Shown here: piece by piece, positions 1 to 7,886 of the stretch | How the letters are laid out: each line of letters starts with the position of its first letter | Numbering within the stretch: position 1 is the first letter of the stretch | From: Galactobacillus timonensis | Lineage (GTDB): Bacteria; Bacillota_I; Bacilli_A; Erysipelotrichales; Erysipelotrichaceae | DNA length: 28,943 nucleotides | Direction: 5' to 3' | NCBI RefSeq assembly: GCF_900240265.1 | Contig: NZ_LT964739.1 | Location: 1,899,226 to 1,928,168, forward strand | The notes under the pieces: generated by a model | What the model was told of the DNA's origin: nothing | What the model saw: only the letters and a program-made list of their open reading frames with translations | Databases searched by the model: none | Program-made: the position numbers and the translations under genes

Positions 1-220
1 TTGGCAAAATGTGTCAGTTTTGATCACACGATCCGGAAGAAAAGCCACACCGTTGATCATCTCAATCATCAGTGTGGCTCAGAATGCCAACTGCAACAGA
101 TATCAGGGCTTTTCAAGCCCTTAACTTAACGCCATTGACCGAAAGGTCCCGCCTTTTTTCATGCCTTCCCGGCTTTCCTTAAGAAAATCATAAAAAAACC
201 GTTGCGTTTCAAAGGCTGAA
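1..220. other. Non-coding leader upstream of mraZ with three inverted repeats
   Basis: I find no convincing gene here. Three hairpins are visible. AGCCACAC (43-50) pairs perfectly with GTGTGGCT (72-79) across a 21-nt loop; a T-rich stretch follows the stem only when read on the minus strand. AGGGCTT (105-111) pairs with AAGCCCT (115-121) around a TTC loop. GACC-GAAA-GGTC (137-148) is followed within a few bases by six T (154-159). The last two could together end transcription of a gene lying before the window. The mraZ promoter probably lies at the right end of this stretch. Confidence 0.5.
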
Positions 221-229
221 TGGTAGACT
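202..229 (+). promoter_or_regulatory. Possible weak promoter of the mraZ operon
   Basis: TTGCGT (202-207) and TAGACT (224-229), separated by 16 nt, are the best sigma-A-like pair upstream of mraZ. Both hexamers match the consensus poorly. The position directly in front of the MraZ boxes would let bound MraZ block initiation. This is a weak call based on position. Confidence 0.3.
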
Positions 230-267
230 TGTGGTAGAAAGTGTCAGAAAGTGGGGGAAAGTGGGAG
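228..267 (+). promoter_or_regulatory. MraZ-box array (10-bp direct repeats, autoregulatory operator)
   Basis: Three consecutive 10-bp repeats AAAGTGTCAG (238-247), AAAGTGGGGG (248-257) and AAAGTGGGAG (258-267) follow a degenerate copy CTTGTGGTAG (228-237). They fit the AAAGTG[TG]NNN pattern described for MraZ operators. The last copy touches the mraZ start codon, and the GGGGG at 253-257 also serves as a ribosome binding site about 10 nt before that ATG. MraZ is known to bind such arrays and repress its own operon, so this is most likely the autoregulatory operator. Confidence 0.8.
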
Positions 268-699
268 ATGTTCACCGGTGAATACAGACATTCTCTGGAT
301 AACAAAAACCGCCTGATCATTCCTGCCCGCCTTCGCAGTGAGATCGGTGACACTTTTGTTTTAACAAGAGGGCTGGATGGATGCCTGAGCATCTATACCG
401 CCGCAGCCTGGGAAAAACAGGAAGCACAGCTGGAAAAGCTGCCGTCAACCAATAAGGCGGCCAGAGCGTATACGCGCTTTATTACCAGCGGTGCGAGCCA
501 GCAGCAGTTTGACGGACAGGGAAGAATCCAGATTCCTTCCTCCCTGCTTGGCTATGCCGGCATTTCCAGGAACTGCGTCGTGATCGGTGCTGGCGAAAAT
601 GTCGAGATCTGGGATGAAGCCAAGTGGGATGCGTATAACAATTCCACCGGTGAGAATTTCGATGATCTGGCGGAAAGTCTGACGGAGTTTCTGAAATGA
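268..699 (+). CDS. mraZ: Transcriptional regulator MraZ
   Basis: A 143-residue DNA-binding protein of the AbrB-like double-barrel class. It begins MFTGEYRHSLDNKNR and contains the two family repeats: FVLTRGLDGCLSIY near residue 35, and a second half with FDGQGRIQIPSSLL near residue 85. Each half carries the DxxGR- or DxxNR-type motif of the family. I chose ATG 268 over the upstream GTG 241, because the nine extra residues would be encoded by the operator repeats and canonical MraZ starts M-F-x-G-E-Y. It is the first gene of the dcw cluster, where MraZ represses the mra operon through the boxes immediately upstream. Its stop codon overlaps the rsmH start (ATGA). Confidence 0.95.
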   Translation: MFTGEYRHSLDNKNRLIIPARLRSEIGDTFVLTRGLDGCLSIYTAAAWEKQEAQLEKLPSTNKAARAYTRFITSGASQQQFDGQGRIQIPSSLLGYAGISRNCVVIGAGENVEIWDEAKWDAYNNSTGENFDDLAESLTEFLK

Positions 700-1643
700 T
701 GGAGCATCAGAGTGTTCTTCTGAATGAAACAATCGCTGCGCTGCAGGTAAAGCCGGAAGGCATCTACGTGGACGGTACACTGGGCCGCGGCGGCCATTCC
801 AAAGTGCTTGCACAGCAGCTGACGAGCGGACATCTCTACGCCTTCGACAAAGATGAAACAGCCATTGAGGAATCGCGGGAGGTTCTGAAGGATGAGATGG
901 ATCGGATCACACTGATCCATGGCGATTTCAGGACAATGAAGGAAGCGCTGAACAGACTTGGCATTACGAAGGTGGATGGAGTCATGATGGACCTCGGCGT
1001 CAGTTCGCCGCAGTTCGATGATCCGTCCCGGGGCTTCAGCTATCGCTATGACGCAAGGCTGGATATGCGTATGGATCAGAGTCAGTCAAAGGATGCCTGG
1101 CAGGTGGTCAACACCTACAGGGAGCAGGAGCTGACACGGATCCTGCATACCTATGGAGAAGAACGCTACGCTTCCTCCATTGCCCGCATGATTGTCAAGG
1201 AGCGGGCAGAGCATCCGGTGGATACGACGCTGCAGCTGGTTGACATCATCCGCAGAGCACTGCCGGCAAGGGAAGTCAACCGCAAGGGACATCCGGCCAA
1301 GAAAACCTTCCAGGCGCTTCGCATTGAAGTGAATGGCGAGCTGGAGGCTCTGCAGCAGGGACTGAGCGAAGCGGCAGATCTGCTTGCGCTGCACGGGCGG
1401 CTGGCAGTGATTACCTTCCAGTCTCTGGAAGACCGGATCGTAAAGGACTATTTCCGTGATCTGACTTCGGTTCCCTATGTGGCACCGAAGCTTCCGATTC
1501 CTGAATCCGAGATCGAGCAAGCATCGTTTGCGCTGGTGACGCGCAAACCGGTCACAGCGGATGAAGAGGAATTGAATGAGAATCACCGTGCTCACAGCGC
1601 AAAGCTGCGGGCCATTGAGCGAACAAAAGAGGCAGAGAAATGA
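696..1643 (+). CDS. rsmH: 16S rRNA (cytosine(1402)-N4)-methyltransferase RsmH
   Basis: RsmH (MraW) uses S-adenosylmethionine to methylate N4 of C1402 in the decoding centre of 16S rRNA. The 315-residue length is normal. Visible motifs are the N-terminal EHQSVLLNE, the SAM-binding VDGTLGRGGHS near residue 25, DLGVSSPQFDDPSRGFSY near residue 98, and the DARLDMRMD signature after it. The late ITFQSLEDRIVK is also typical. Translation probably couples to mraZ through the ATGA overlap. The adjacent ATG at 699 is an equally possible start. Conserved second gene of the dcw cluster. Confidence 0.96.
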   Translation: MMEHQSVLLNETIAALQVKPEGIYVDGTLGRGGHSKVLAQQLTSGHLYAFDKDETAIEESREVLKDEMDRITLIHGDFRTMKEALNRLGITKVDGVMMDLGVSSPQFDDPSRGFSYRYDARLDMRMDQSQSKDAWQVVNTYREQELTRILHTYGEERYASSIARMIVKERAEHPVDTTLQLVDIIRRALPAREVNRKGHPAKKTFQALRIEVNGELEALQQGLSEAADLLALHGRLAVITFQSLEDRIVKDYFRDLTSVPYVAPKLPIPESEIEQASFALVTRKPVTADEEELNENHRAHSAKLRAIERTKEAEK

Positions 1644-1954
1644 CAAAGCGGACGATCAAGAAGAGAAAAAAGAGATTTCGGCTGATGAGTGTATCGTTCA
1701 TCATGTTTTTGACTGCGTCCATTCTTTATCTGGGCAGCGCTCTGTTTCTGCGTTCCTATAACAATTCCCTTTCCACGCGGCAGCAGGAGATTGCAGCGCA
1801 GATTTCGACCCTGCAGGTGCAGAATGATGCAGTTGCAGTTGAAGTCAATACGCTGAATAATAGAGATCGTGTCAATACCATTGCGGGTGACAGCGGGCTG
1901 TCTTTGGATGAAAGCAATATTGTTACGATCACAAAAACGGACACAGGAGAGTAA
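1640..1954 (+). CDS. ftsL: Cell division protein FtsL
   Basis: A 104-residue bitopic membrane protein: a very basic N-terminus (TKRTIKKRKKR), one transmembrane segment at about residues 17-38, then an extracellular helical stretch rich in Q, N and L (about 45-80) that should form a coiled coil. FtsL-type proteins pair with DivIC/FtsB and help recruit and activate the septal synthase. Primary sequence is poorly conserved in this family. The call rests on size, topology and location between rsmH and the class B PBP, where ftsL lies in most dcw clusters. The start overlaps the rsmH stop (ATGA). Confidence 0.85.
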   Translation: MTKRTIKKRKKRFRLMSVSFIMFLTASILYLGSALFLRSYNNSLSTRQQEIAAQISTLQVQNDAVAVEVNTLNNRDRVNTIAGDSGLSLDESNIVTITKTDTGE

Positions 1955-1960
1955 GTCCTG

Positions 1961-4141
1961 ATGCGAAAAAGAAACAGAGGATCGTTCACGATTCTTCTGA
2001 TTTTCATTGCGGCATTAGCGGTCATGGTTCTGCTGGCTTCTAATGTCTTTTTCGTTACCGTTCTGAAGGTCCATGTTCGCTCCGGGACCGATCTTTCCGT
2101 ATATGCGGACAGTGCCAATACGGTAACGGAAGTGACGAAGGCGATGCGGGGACGCATCTATACTTCGGACGGAACGATTATTGCCGAAGATAACCGTACC
2201 TATAACATTGTCTGTATCCTTGATCCGAGCCGTCCGGCTGTTTCGGGCCAGATCGCCTATGTTCAGGATAAAGAGGGGACCGCGGAGCAGCTTGCCAAGT
2301 ATCTTTCGGCTGATAAGGATACGATTCTCGGCTATCTGAACCAGAATGTTTATCAGACGGAGCTTGGGACGGCGGGCCGCAATGTTTCGGAGTCGGTGAA
2401 GAATGAAATCGATGCTCTGAATCTTCCGGGCATTGAGTGGACCGACAGTATTCAGCGTGTTTATCCGCTGGGGACGTTTGCGTCGAATCTGATCGGCTTT
2501 GCGCAGTCGGATGATAGCGGAAGCACGGTCGGCAAGATGGGCACCGAACTGTATCTGAATGATTATCTGATGGGTACCGACGGCTACCGGATCTATCAGG
2601 CGGATAAAAACGGCTATATTCTGCCCGGCATGCGCGAAGAGACGCAGGCGGCTGTCAACGGCTGCGATGTCTATACGACGCTGGATCAGGATATTCAGGA
2701 AGCTCTGGAAGAGGCCTTCCAGATGACGGAGGAGCGTTTCCATTCCCGGCGCATCTGGGGTGCGGTCATGGAGATTGCGACGGGCAAGATTCTTGCCTGG
2801 GGCCAGTATCCTTCCTTTGATCCCAATACGCTCGAGATTACGGACTACAACAACTATGGGGCTGAGGTTCCGTATGAACCGGGTTCTACCTTCAAGGCAT
2901 TTACCTGGGCGGCAGCCATGAACGAGGGGGTGTATAACGGGGATGATGAGGTTTACTCGGGACCGTATTATTACACGGTCGATGCCAGCAACAATCCGAT
3001 CCGTACGGAATATTCCAGTTTTCAGCCGGTCATCAATTCGGATAACCATAACTGGGGCATGATCACGTATGACAAGGGCTTTATTCTCTCGTCCAACGTT
3101 GTTGTGGCCGAGATTCAAAACCGCCTCATCACACCGGATACCGATCTTTCCTATCTGAAGAAGTTCGGCTTTTTCCAGCCGGTCAGCAGTGATGGTATGG
3201 CGGAGGAAACCGGGATACTGATGTTTACCTGGCCTTACGAGAAACTGGCGCTTGCTTACGGGCAGGGTTCCACGGTCACAACGCTGCAGATGCTGCAGGG
3301 ATATTCAGCAATCTTCGGCGACGGTACGATGAAGCGGCCGTACTACATTGAATCGATCCGGGATCCTTACGATTCCAACCATGTGATCTATCAGGCCCAG
3401 ACCAAGATTACCGGCACACCGATCACGGAAGAAACAGCCAAGCGGATGCAGGAACTGATGGCCAAGGTCGTTACGGACGAAAACGGTACGGCGCGTCACT
3501 ACAAGATTCCGGAGTGCGGCCTTCTGGCCAAGACCGGAACAGCGCAGGTCGCAATCAACGGTTCCTACCAGTCGGGTATTACAATTGTTTCGATCATGGC
3601 AGCACTTCCGGCCGACGATCCGAAGGTCATGGTGTATTACGCTTCCGAGGCGCCATACAATATCACCGCGCATCGTTATACCGAGGCAACGGTCCATGTG
3701 CTGCGCACGGTGGCAATGAAGCTCGGCCTGTCAGAAAGCAGTGACAGCAGCGACGAATCTTCCACTGAAACTGCAGAAACAGTTACGGCAATCCGCAGCG
3801 AGATGCCGCAGCTGATCAACCATTCGCTTTCGTATGCTGAGGAGAAGCTTGCTGACAGTCAGGCAGATGTTCTGGTACTTGGCGCAGGCGACACGGTCAT
3901 CAATCAGTATCCGACGGAAGGTTCGACTGTATACAGTGGTCAGCATGTGTTCCTTGTTACAGATACCAACAGCTTTGTGATGCCGGATCTGACCGGCTGG
4001 TCGCGGCGTGATGTGACGGCGCTGTGGCAGGTGGTTCAGTTCGGCTTCAAGCTGAGCGGGGAAGGAACCGTAATCTCGCAGAACATTGAGCCGGGCACAA
4101 CGGTAACAAAGGGGACGGAGATCGAGGTTGAATTCGGCTGA
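1961..4141 (+). CDS. ftsI: Class B penicillin-binding protein (septal transpeptidase) with two PASTA domains
   Basis: A 726-residue D,D-transpeptidase of the FtsI/PBP2B/SpoVD group, anchored by one N-terminal transmembrane helix (about residues 9-32). The extracellular part has the PBP dimerisation domain (MRGRIYTSDGTIIAED near residue 63) and a transpeptidase domain with all three catalytic motifs: S309-T-F-K312 (nucleophile), S377-S-N379 and K524-T-G526. Two PASTA repeats close the protein, starting near MPQLINHSLSYAEE (about 615) and MPDLTGWSRRDV (about 670). It cross-links peptidoglycan at the septum together with an FtsW-type partner that is not in this window. PBP2B (division) and SpoVD (spore cortex) have the same architecture; the dcw location favours division. 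Confidence 0.92.
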   Translation: MRKRNRGSFTILLIFIAALAVMVLLASNVFFVTVLKVHVRSGTDLSVYADSANTVTEVTKAMRGRIYTSDGTIIAEDNRTYNIVCILDPSRPAVSGQIAYVQDKEGTAEQLAKYLSADKDTILGYLNQNVYQTELGTAGRNVSESVKNEIDALNLPGIEWTDSIQRVYPLGTFASNLIGFAQSDDSGSTVGKMGTELYLNDYLMGTDGYRIYQADKNGYILPGMREETQAAVNGCDVYTTLDQDIQEALEEAFQMTEERFHSRRIWGAVMEIATGKILAWGQYPSFDPNTLEITDYNNYGAEVPYEPGSTFKAFTWAAAMNEGVYNGDDEVYSGPYYYTVDASNNPIRTEYSSFQPVINSDNHNWGMITYDKGFILSSNVVVAEIQNRLITPDTDLSYLKKFGFFQPVSSDGMAEETGILMFTWPYEKLALAYGQGSTVTTLQMLQGYSAIFGDGTMKRPYYIESIRDPYDSNHVIYQAQTKITGTPITEETAKRMQELMAKVVTDENGTARHYKIPECGLLAKTGTAQVAINGSYQSGITIVSIMAALPADDPKVMVYYASEAPYNITAHRYTEATVHVLRTVAMKLGLSESSDSSDESSTETAETVTAIRSEMPQLINHSLSYAEEKLADSQADVLVLGAGDTVINQYPTEGSTVYSGQHVFLVTDTNSFVMPDLTGWSRRDVTALWQVVQFGFKLSGEGTVISQNIEPGTTVTKGTEIEVEFG

Positions 4142-4157
4142 TTCTCCGGTCTATAAT
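4128..4157 (+). promoter_or_regulatory. Probable internal promoter for mraY
   Basis: TTGAAT (4128-4133) and a perfect TATAAT (4152-4157) are 18 nt apart, straddling the end of the PBP gene. A transcript from here would start near 4164. That is after the upstream candidate mraY start (ATG 4156) but before ATG 4183, which carries the better ribosome binding site. Confidence 0.6.
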
Positions 4158-4182
4158 GGCATGGTTTTCAGGGGATTTTTCT

Positions 4183-5145
4183 ATGTGGATACGGCTTGTT
4201 CTGGGGATGCTTATTTCGTTTGTTGTGGTACTGGCATTGATGCCGTACTGGATCCGCTGGCTGCAATCCAGACACTATCATCAGACGGTCAGCTCCTACA
4301 GTCTGAAGGAATACAGGCAGAAAAACCGGACGCCGATCATGGGCGGCGTCCTTTTCATCCTTGTACCGGTCGTTCTGGTTCTCTTTCTTGCGCCGGCTTC
4401 CTTTGGTGACAGGGATCTTCTCCTTGTTCTATTGACATTTGCCGGCTACGGTCTGATCGGCTATCTTGATGATCGCCTGATTATTCGCCGTCATTCCAAT
4501 GCCGGTCTTTCGCCGAAAAAGAAAATGGCGCTGCAGGTGGTCTTCGCCGTCATCTTCTATGTTCTCTTCCAGATGCATCATGATGGCATTCTCCATGTGC
4601 CCTTTACAAAGATCTACTGGAATATGGGCATCCTCTACGGCCTTCTTGCCGTAGTGATGCTGGCGGGAAGTTCGAATGCAGTGAATCTGACCGATGGCAT
4701 GGACGGCCTTTCGGCAGGCTGTACCGAATGTGCGCTGGCTGCGTTTCTGGTCATCGCTCTGGTTGAGGGGAATGTTTCAATTGCCATTTTCTGCGGGTGT
4801 TTGATGGGGGCCCTGGCCGCTTATCTTCACTTCAATGTGAAGCCGGCCCGGATCTTCATGGGAGACACAGGCTCGCTGGCGCTCGGCGGTGTGCTGGCCG
4901 CGATTGCCATGGTTCTGCATACGGAGCTTGCCTATATTGTGATCGGCGGGGTGTTTGTGATTGAGACGGTGTGTGTGATCATTCAGCAGATCTCGGTACG
5001 CACCGGTCATGGCAGGGTATTTGTGTATACGCCGATTCACTATGCCTTTCTGATGCGGGGCATGAGTGATACGCAGGTTGTCCATCGCTTCTGGCTTTGG
5101 GCAGCGGTGTTTGCGGCAATCGGCTGCTGGGTTGGCCTGCACTAA
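4183..5145 (+). CDS. mraY: Phospho-N-acetylmuramoyl-pentapeptide transferase MraY
   Basis: An integral membrane enzyme that transfers phospho-MurNAc-pentapeptide from UDP to undecaprenyl phosphate, giving lipid I. The 320-residue protein has about ten hydrophobic segments. Catalytic signatures are present: TPIMGG, the aspartate pair D96-D97 (YLDDR), NLTDGMDGL at 168-176 and FMGDTGS with D228. The cytoplasmic HHH motif reads P-I-H286-Y-A-F, so only the first histidine remains. I chose ATG 4183 because GGGGA (4171-4175) lies 7 nt before it. The in-frame ATG 4156 would add nine residues, but it overlaps the -10 hexamer and lacks a ribosome binding site. No murD, ftsW or murG follows. Confidence 0.94.
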   Translation: MWIRLVLGMLISFVVVLALMPYWIRWLQSRHYHQTVSSYSLKEYRQKNRTPIMGGVLFILVPVVLVLFLAPASFGDRDLLLVLLTFAGYGLIGYLDDRLIIRRHSNAGLSPKKKMALQVVFAVIFYVLFQMHHDGILHVPFTKIYWNMGILYGLLAVVMLAGSSNAVNLTDGMDGLSAGCTECALAAFLVIALVEGNVSIAIFCGCLMGALAAYLHFNVKPARIFMGDTGSLALGGVLAAIAMVLHTELAYIVIGGVFVIETVCVIIQQISVRTGHGRVFVYTPIHYAFLMRGMSDTQVVHRFWLWAAVFAAIGCWVGLH

Positions 5146-5181
5146 GGCGGATTTTATTTCGCTAAGGAACAGGTATTCAGA

Positions 5182-5187
5182 TATAAT
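5182..5187 (+). promoter_or_regulatory. Candidate -10 element before the comN-like gene
   Basis: A perfect TATAAT lies in the 78-bp gap after mraY. The matching -35 region (around 5158-5164) is poor, so this promoter would be weak or need an activator. A start near 5194 would give a short untranslated leader carrying GGGGGA at 5200-5205. Confidence 0.4.
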
Positions 5188-5223
5188 AATCAGGTTACTG
5201 GGGGATGTGTCTGCTTTTGAATT

Positions 5224-5511
5224 ATGGATAACGATCGGTTTGATACGGACAACACACAGGTGCAGATGGTTATGGTTGTCAAGCTGCAGCAGCTGCAGCG
5301 GGAAGGGTTGGCGCACCTGACTTATAAAAATCTGGAAGATTATCTGAACGATGTGCTCTGGAAAGATCACGTTCCGGTTGGACTGGCACAGGCCGCGGAT
5401 CAGGTGATGAAGCTGACGACGAATGATATTGTGCGATATCTGTCAGTTCAGGCGATCAAGGCAGGCAGCAGGTGCAAGCTTTCGGATTTCAGTGATCTGC
5501 TGGGAGGATGA
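5224..5511 (+). CDS. comN: ComN-like post-transcriptional regulator family protein
   Basis: A 95-residue, mostly helical soluble protein. It resembles the small Bacillus ComN/YrzD family in its order of elements: KLQQLQREG, then LTYKNLEDYL, then LWKDHVP, a helix ending VMKLTTNDIVRYL, and SVQAIKAG. In Bacillus the family member is encoded near secDF and affects comE mRNA with DivIVA. The position directly before secDF here agrees with that. The start is uncertain: an in-frame TGA at 5218 leaves ATG 5224 as the first choice, but GGGGGA (5200-5205) is 18 nt away. Internal ATG codons near 5266 are alternatives. Family assignment is from pattern memory; function in this organism is unknown. Confidence 0.6.
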   Translation: MDNDRFDTDNTQVQMVMVVKLQQLQREGLAHLTYKNLEDYLNDVLWKDHVPVGLAQAADQVMKLTTNDIVRYLSVQAIKAGSRCKLSDFSDLLGG

Positions 5512-5524
5512 AGAGGATCGAAGT

Positions 5525-7813
5525 ATGAAAAGCAATAAGAAAAATCTGGCTGTATTCTGGGTAATTGTGGCAGCCATTGCCGTTTTGATCGGCACGACAT
5601 TCAATGCGATCAAGGACAGTCTGAACCTTGGCCTGGATCTGGTCGGCGGCTTTGAAATTCTGTATCAGGTGGAACCGCTGGATTCATCTTCGACGGCAGA
5701 CATTGATATGACGTCGGTCGTCAACAGCATTCAGAAGCGTATCAATGTACTCGGTGTCAGTGAGCCGACGATCACGGTGGAGGGAAACGACCGTGTCCGT
5801 GTGCAGCTGGCCGGTGTTGCGGATCCGGAAACTGCGCGTCAGATGATCGGTACGACGGCAAATCTGACGTTCCGCGATGTGGATGACAATGAGCTGGCGG
5901 ATTCCAGCATTCTGCAGGAGGGCGGTGCTTCGCTTGCCTATCAGGATGGTAAGCCGGTTGTTTCGCTGAAAATTGCGGATACGAGCAAGTTCGCTGAGAT
6001 TACTTCCGAGATTTCACAGAAGTCGTCCGGTGATAACATCATGGTCATCTGGCTGGACTATGAAGAAGGGGATTCCTACAAGACGGAGGCTGCCAAGGCG
6101 GCTGCCGGTGAAGAACCTGCTTACATTTCAGCGGCAAGTGTCAAAAGCACCATCAGCGGTGACTGTATTATCGAAGGCAATTTTACCGAAAAAGAAGCTT
6201 CAACTCTGGCTTCGCTGATCAATTCCGGATCTCTGCCGGTGAAGCTGACTGAGATCAGCTCGAACGTTGTATCGGCACAATACGGTGCGGATGCGCTGCA
6301 TGCGACGGTCATTGCCGGTGCGATCGGCGTTCTGGCTGTCATTCTGTTCATGATCTGGCAGTACAAGCTGGCAGGTGTGGTTTCTGCTGTCATGCTGGCG
6401 CTGTATTTGTGGGGCGTATTCGGCATCTACAGTGCGATCGGTGCGGTGTTTACGCTGACAGGCATTGCGGCACTGGTACTTGGCGTTGGTATGGCGGTCG
6501 ATGCGAACATCATCATGTTTGAGCGTATGCGCCAGGAGCTCTACAAGGGGCATCCGGTACGTACGGCGATTGCGGAAGGTCAGAAGCTGTCCTATTCGGC
6601 AATCTTCGATGGTCAGATTACGACGCTGATTTCGGCCCTGATCATGTACATCTGGGGCAATGGCTCAGTTAAGGGCTTTGCCACGATGCTGATTATCACG
6701 ACTGTGATGACGCTTCTGCTGAACGTTGGCTTTACGAAGCTGCTGCTGAACCTGCTGTCCGGTTCCGGCATCTGCGATAACAAGCCGCAGTTCTTCGGCG
6801 TAAAGAAGGATCAGATCCCGGATGTTACCAAGGGACAGGAGCAGTTCTACTATGGCATCAAGCGGGGACGCAACTGGATCGGCAATTCACCGAAGTTCAT
6901 CCGTGTCTCTGTTATTGTTCTGCTGGTCGCTCTTTGCTGCGGAATCTTCGGAGCGGTTCGAGGAGACGGCTTCCTGAATCTCGGCATCGACTTTGCATCC
7001 GGTACCCAGATTACTGTTACATCGGATTCGCCGATTACAATTGACGATGTCCAAAGCGAATTTGAGACGCTTGGCTATTCGGACTTCAGCTATCAGTCGG
7101 CCGGTGATTCAACGGTATATGCGACGACGAAGCAGTCGCTGACGACGGATGATCTTACGACGATCAAGGAAGCGTTCAATGAGAAGTACGGCCAGGAGCC
7201 GGGCGATAACGTTGTGACTCCGACGGTTGGTCATGAGCTGGTGCGCAATGCGCTGATTCTGACGATTGTGGCATGGGTTATGATGCTGGCGTATGTTGCT
7301 TTCCGCTATGAGTGGAGCTATTCGCTGGGTGCGCTGGTTGCACTGGTGCACGATGTGCTCATTACGCTGAGTGCGTTTGCAATTCTGCGCTTTGAAGTCA
7401 ATACAAGTGTCATTTCGGTTCTGCTGACGATCATCGGCTATTCCATCAACAACACGATCGTTGTCTTTGATCGCATCCGTGAGATGGTCGGTGAGGCGAA
7501 GAAATCCAAGGGGGCTTTGGATCCGGCGGCCCTTGCCAACCAGGCTATCGACGATACGCTGAAGATGTCGCTGTTCTCTTCGATTACGACGCTTCTGCCG
7601 GTGTTGTTCATGCTGCTCATGGGCGCAAAGAGTATCTTCACCTTCGACTTTGCAATGTTTGTCGGTATGGTTTCAGGTACGTTCTCGTCGATCTTTGTGG
7701 CTCCGTACATCTGGTATCAGCGGACCATTCATAAGAAGGACAAGCCGAAGAAGGTTAAGAAAGTCAAGAAGGAAGCGCTTGACGAATATACGATCAAGGG
7801 CATCAACGCATAA
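5525..7813 (+). CDS. secDF: Protein translocase subunit SecDF (fused)
   Basis: A single 762-residue chain carrying SecD followed by SecF, as in Bacillus. SecDF is an RND-type membrane protein that uses the proton gradient to pull secreted proteins through SecYEG. The SecD half has its first helix at about residues 9-27, the D1 motif LGLDLVGG, a large extracytoplasmic region and the D4 block GVGMAVDANIIMFERMRQEL. The SecF half has LGIDFASGTQI and GYSINNTIVVFDRIREM. Twelve membrane segments are expected. The C-terminus is rich in lysine (KKDKPKKVKKVKK) and cytoplasmic. I chose ATG 5525 because GAGGA lies 7 nt upstream. The longer open frame from 5423 would add residues read from comN out of frame. 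Confidence 0.95.
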   Translation: MKSNKKNLAVFWVIVAAIAVLIGTTFNAIKDSLNLGLDLVGGFEILYQVEPLDSSSTADIDMTSVVNSIQKRINVLGVSEPTITVEGNDRVRVQLAGVADPETARQMIGTTANLTFRDVDDNELADSSILQEGGASLAYQDGKPVVSLKIADTSKFAEITSEISQKSSGDNIMVIWLDYEEGDSYKTEAAKAAAGEEPAYISAASVKSTISGDCIIEGNFTEKEASTLASLINSGSLPVKLTEISSNVVSAQYGADALHATVIAGAIGVLAVILFMIWQYKLAGVVSAVMLALYLWGVFGIYSAIGAVFTLTGIAALVLGVGMAVDANIIMFERMRQELYKGHPVRTAIAEGQKLSYSAIFDGQITTLISALIMYIWGNGSVKGFATMLIITTVMTLLLNVGFTKLLLNLLSGSGICDNKPQFFGVKKDQIPDVTKGQEQFYYGIKRGRNWIGNSPKFIRVSVIVLLVALCCGIFGAVRGDGFLNLGIDFASGTQITVTSDSPITIDDVQSEFETLGYSDFSYQSAGDSTVYATTKQSLTTDDLTTIKEAFNEKYGQEPGDNVVTPTVGHELVRNALILTIVAWVMMLAYVAFRYEWSYSLGALVALVHDVLITLSAFAILRFEVNTSVISVLLTIIGYSINNTIVVFDRIREMVGEAKKSKGALDPAALANQAIDDTLKMSLFSSITTLLPVLFMLLMGAKSIFTFDFAMFVGMVSGTFSSIFVAPYIWYQRTIHKKDKPKKVKKVKKEALDEYTIKGINA

Positions 7814-7820
7814 GGCTATG

Positions 7821-7848
7821 CAGGCAGCTCAGTGGAGCTGCCTGTTTT
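7821..7848 (+). terminator. Rho-independent terminator after secDF
   Basis: A perfect 10-bp stem, CAGGCAGCTC (7821-7830) with GAGCTGCCTG (7835-7844), closes an AGTG loop and is followed by TTTT. It separates the division/secretion block from the murL operon. Confidence 0.88.
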
Positions 7849-7871
7849 CGGAAATGGGTTTGTGATAGGAT
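7843..7871 (+). promoter_or_regulatory. Possible extended -10 promoter of the murL operon
   Basis: TAGGAT (7866-7871) is preceded by TGA, giving an extended -10 (TGnTAGGAT). The only -35 candidate, TGTTTT (7843-7848) at 17 nt, is poor and overlaps the end of the secDF terminator. Some promoter is needed here, because the terminator should isolate the downstream genes. Confidence 0.35.
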
Positions 7872-7886
7872 CGGGGGCAGGGAGAA

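Noticed and set aside
2015..3118. 367-codon minus-strand frame opposite the PBP gene
   Set aside because: Shadow of a clearly functional transpeptidase gene; no promoter, no motif.
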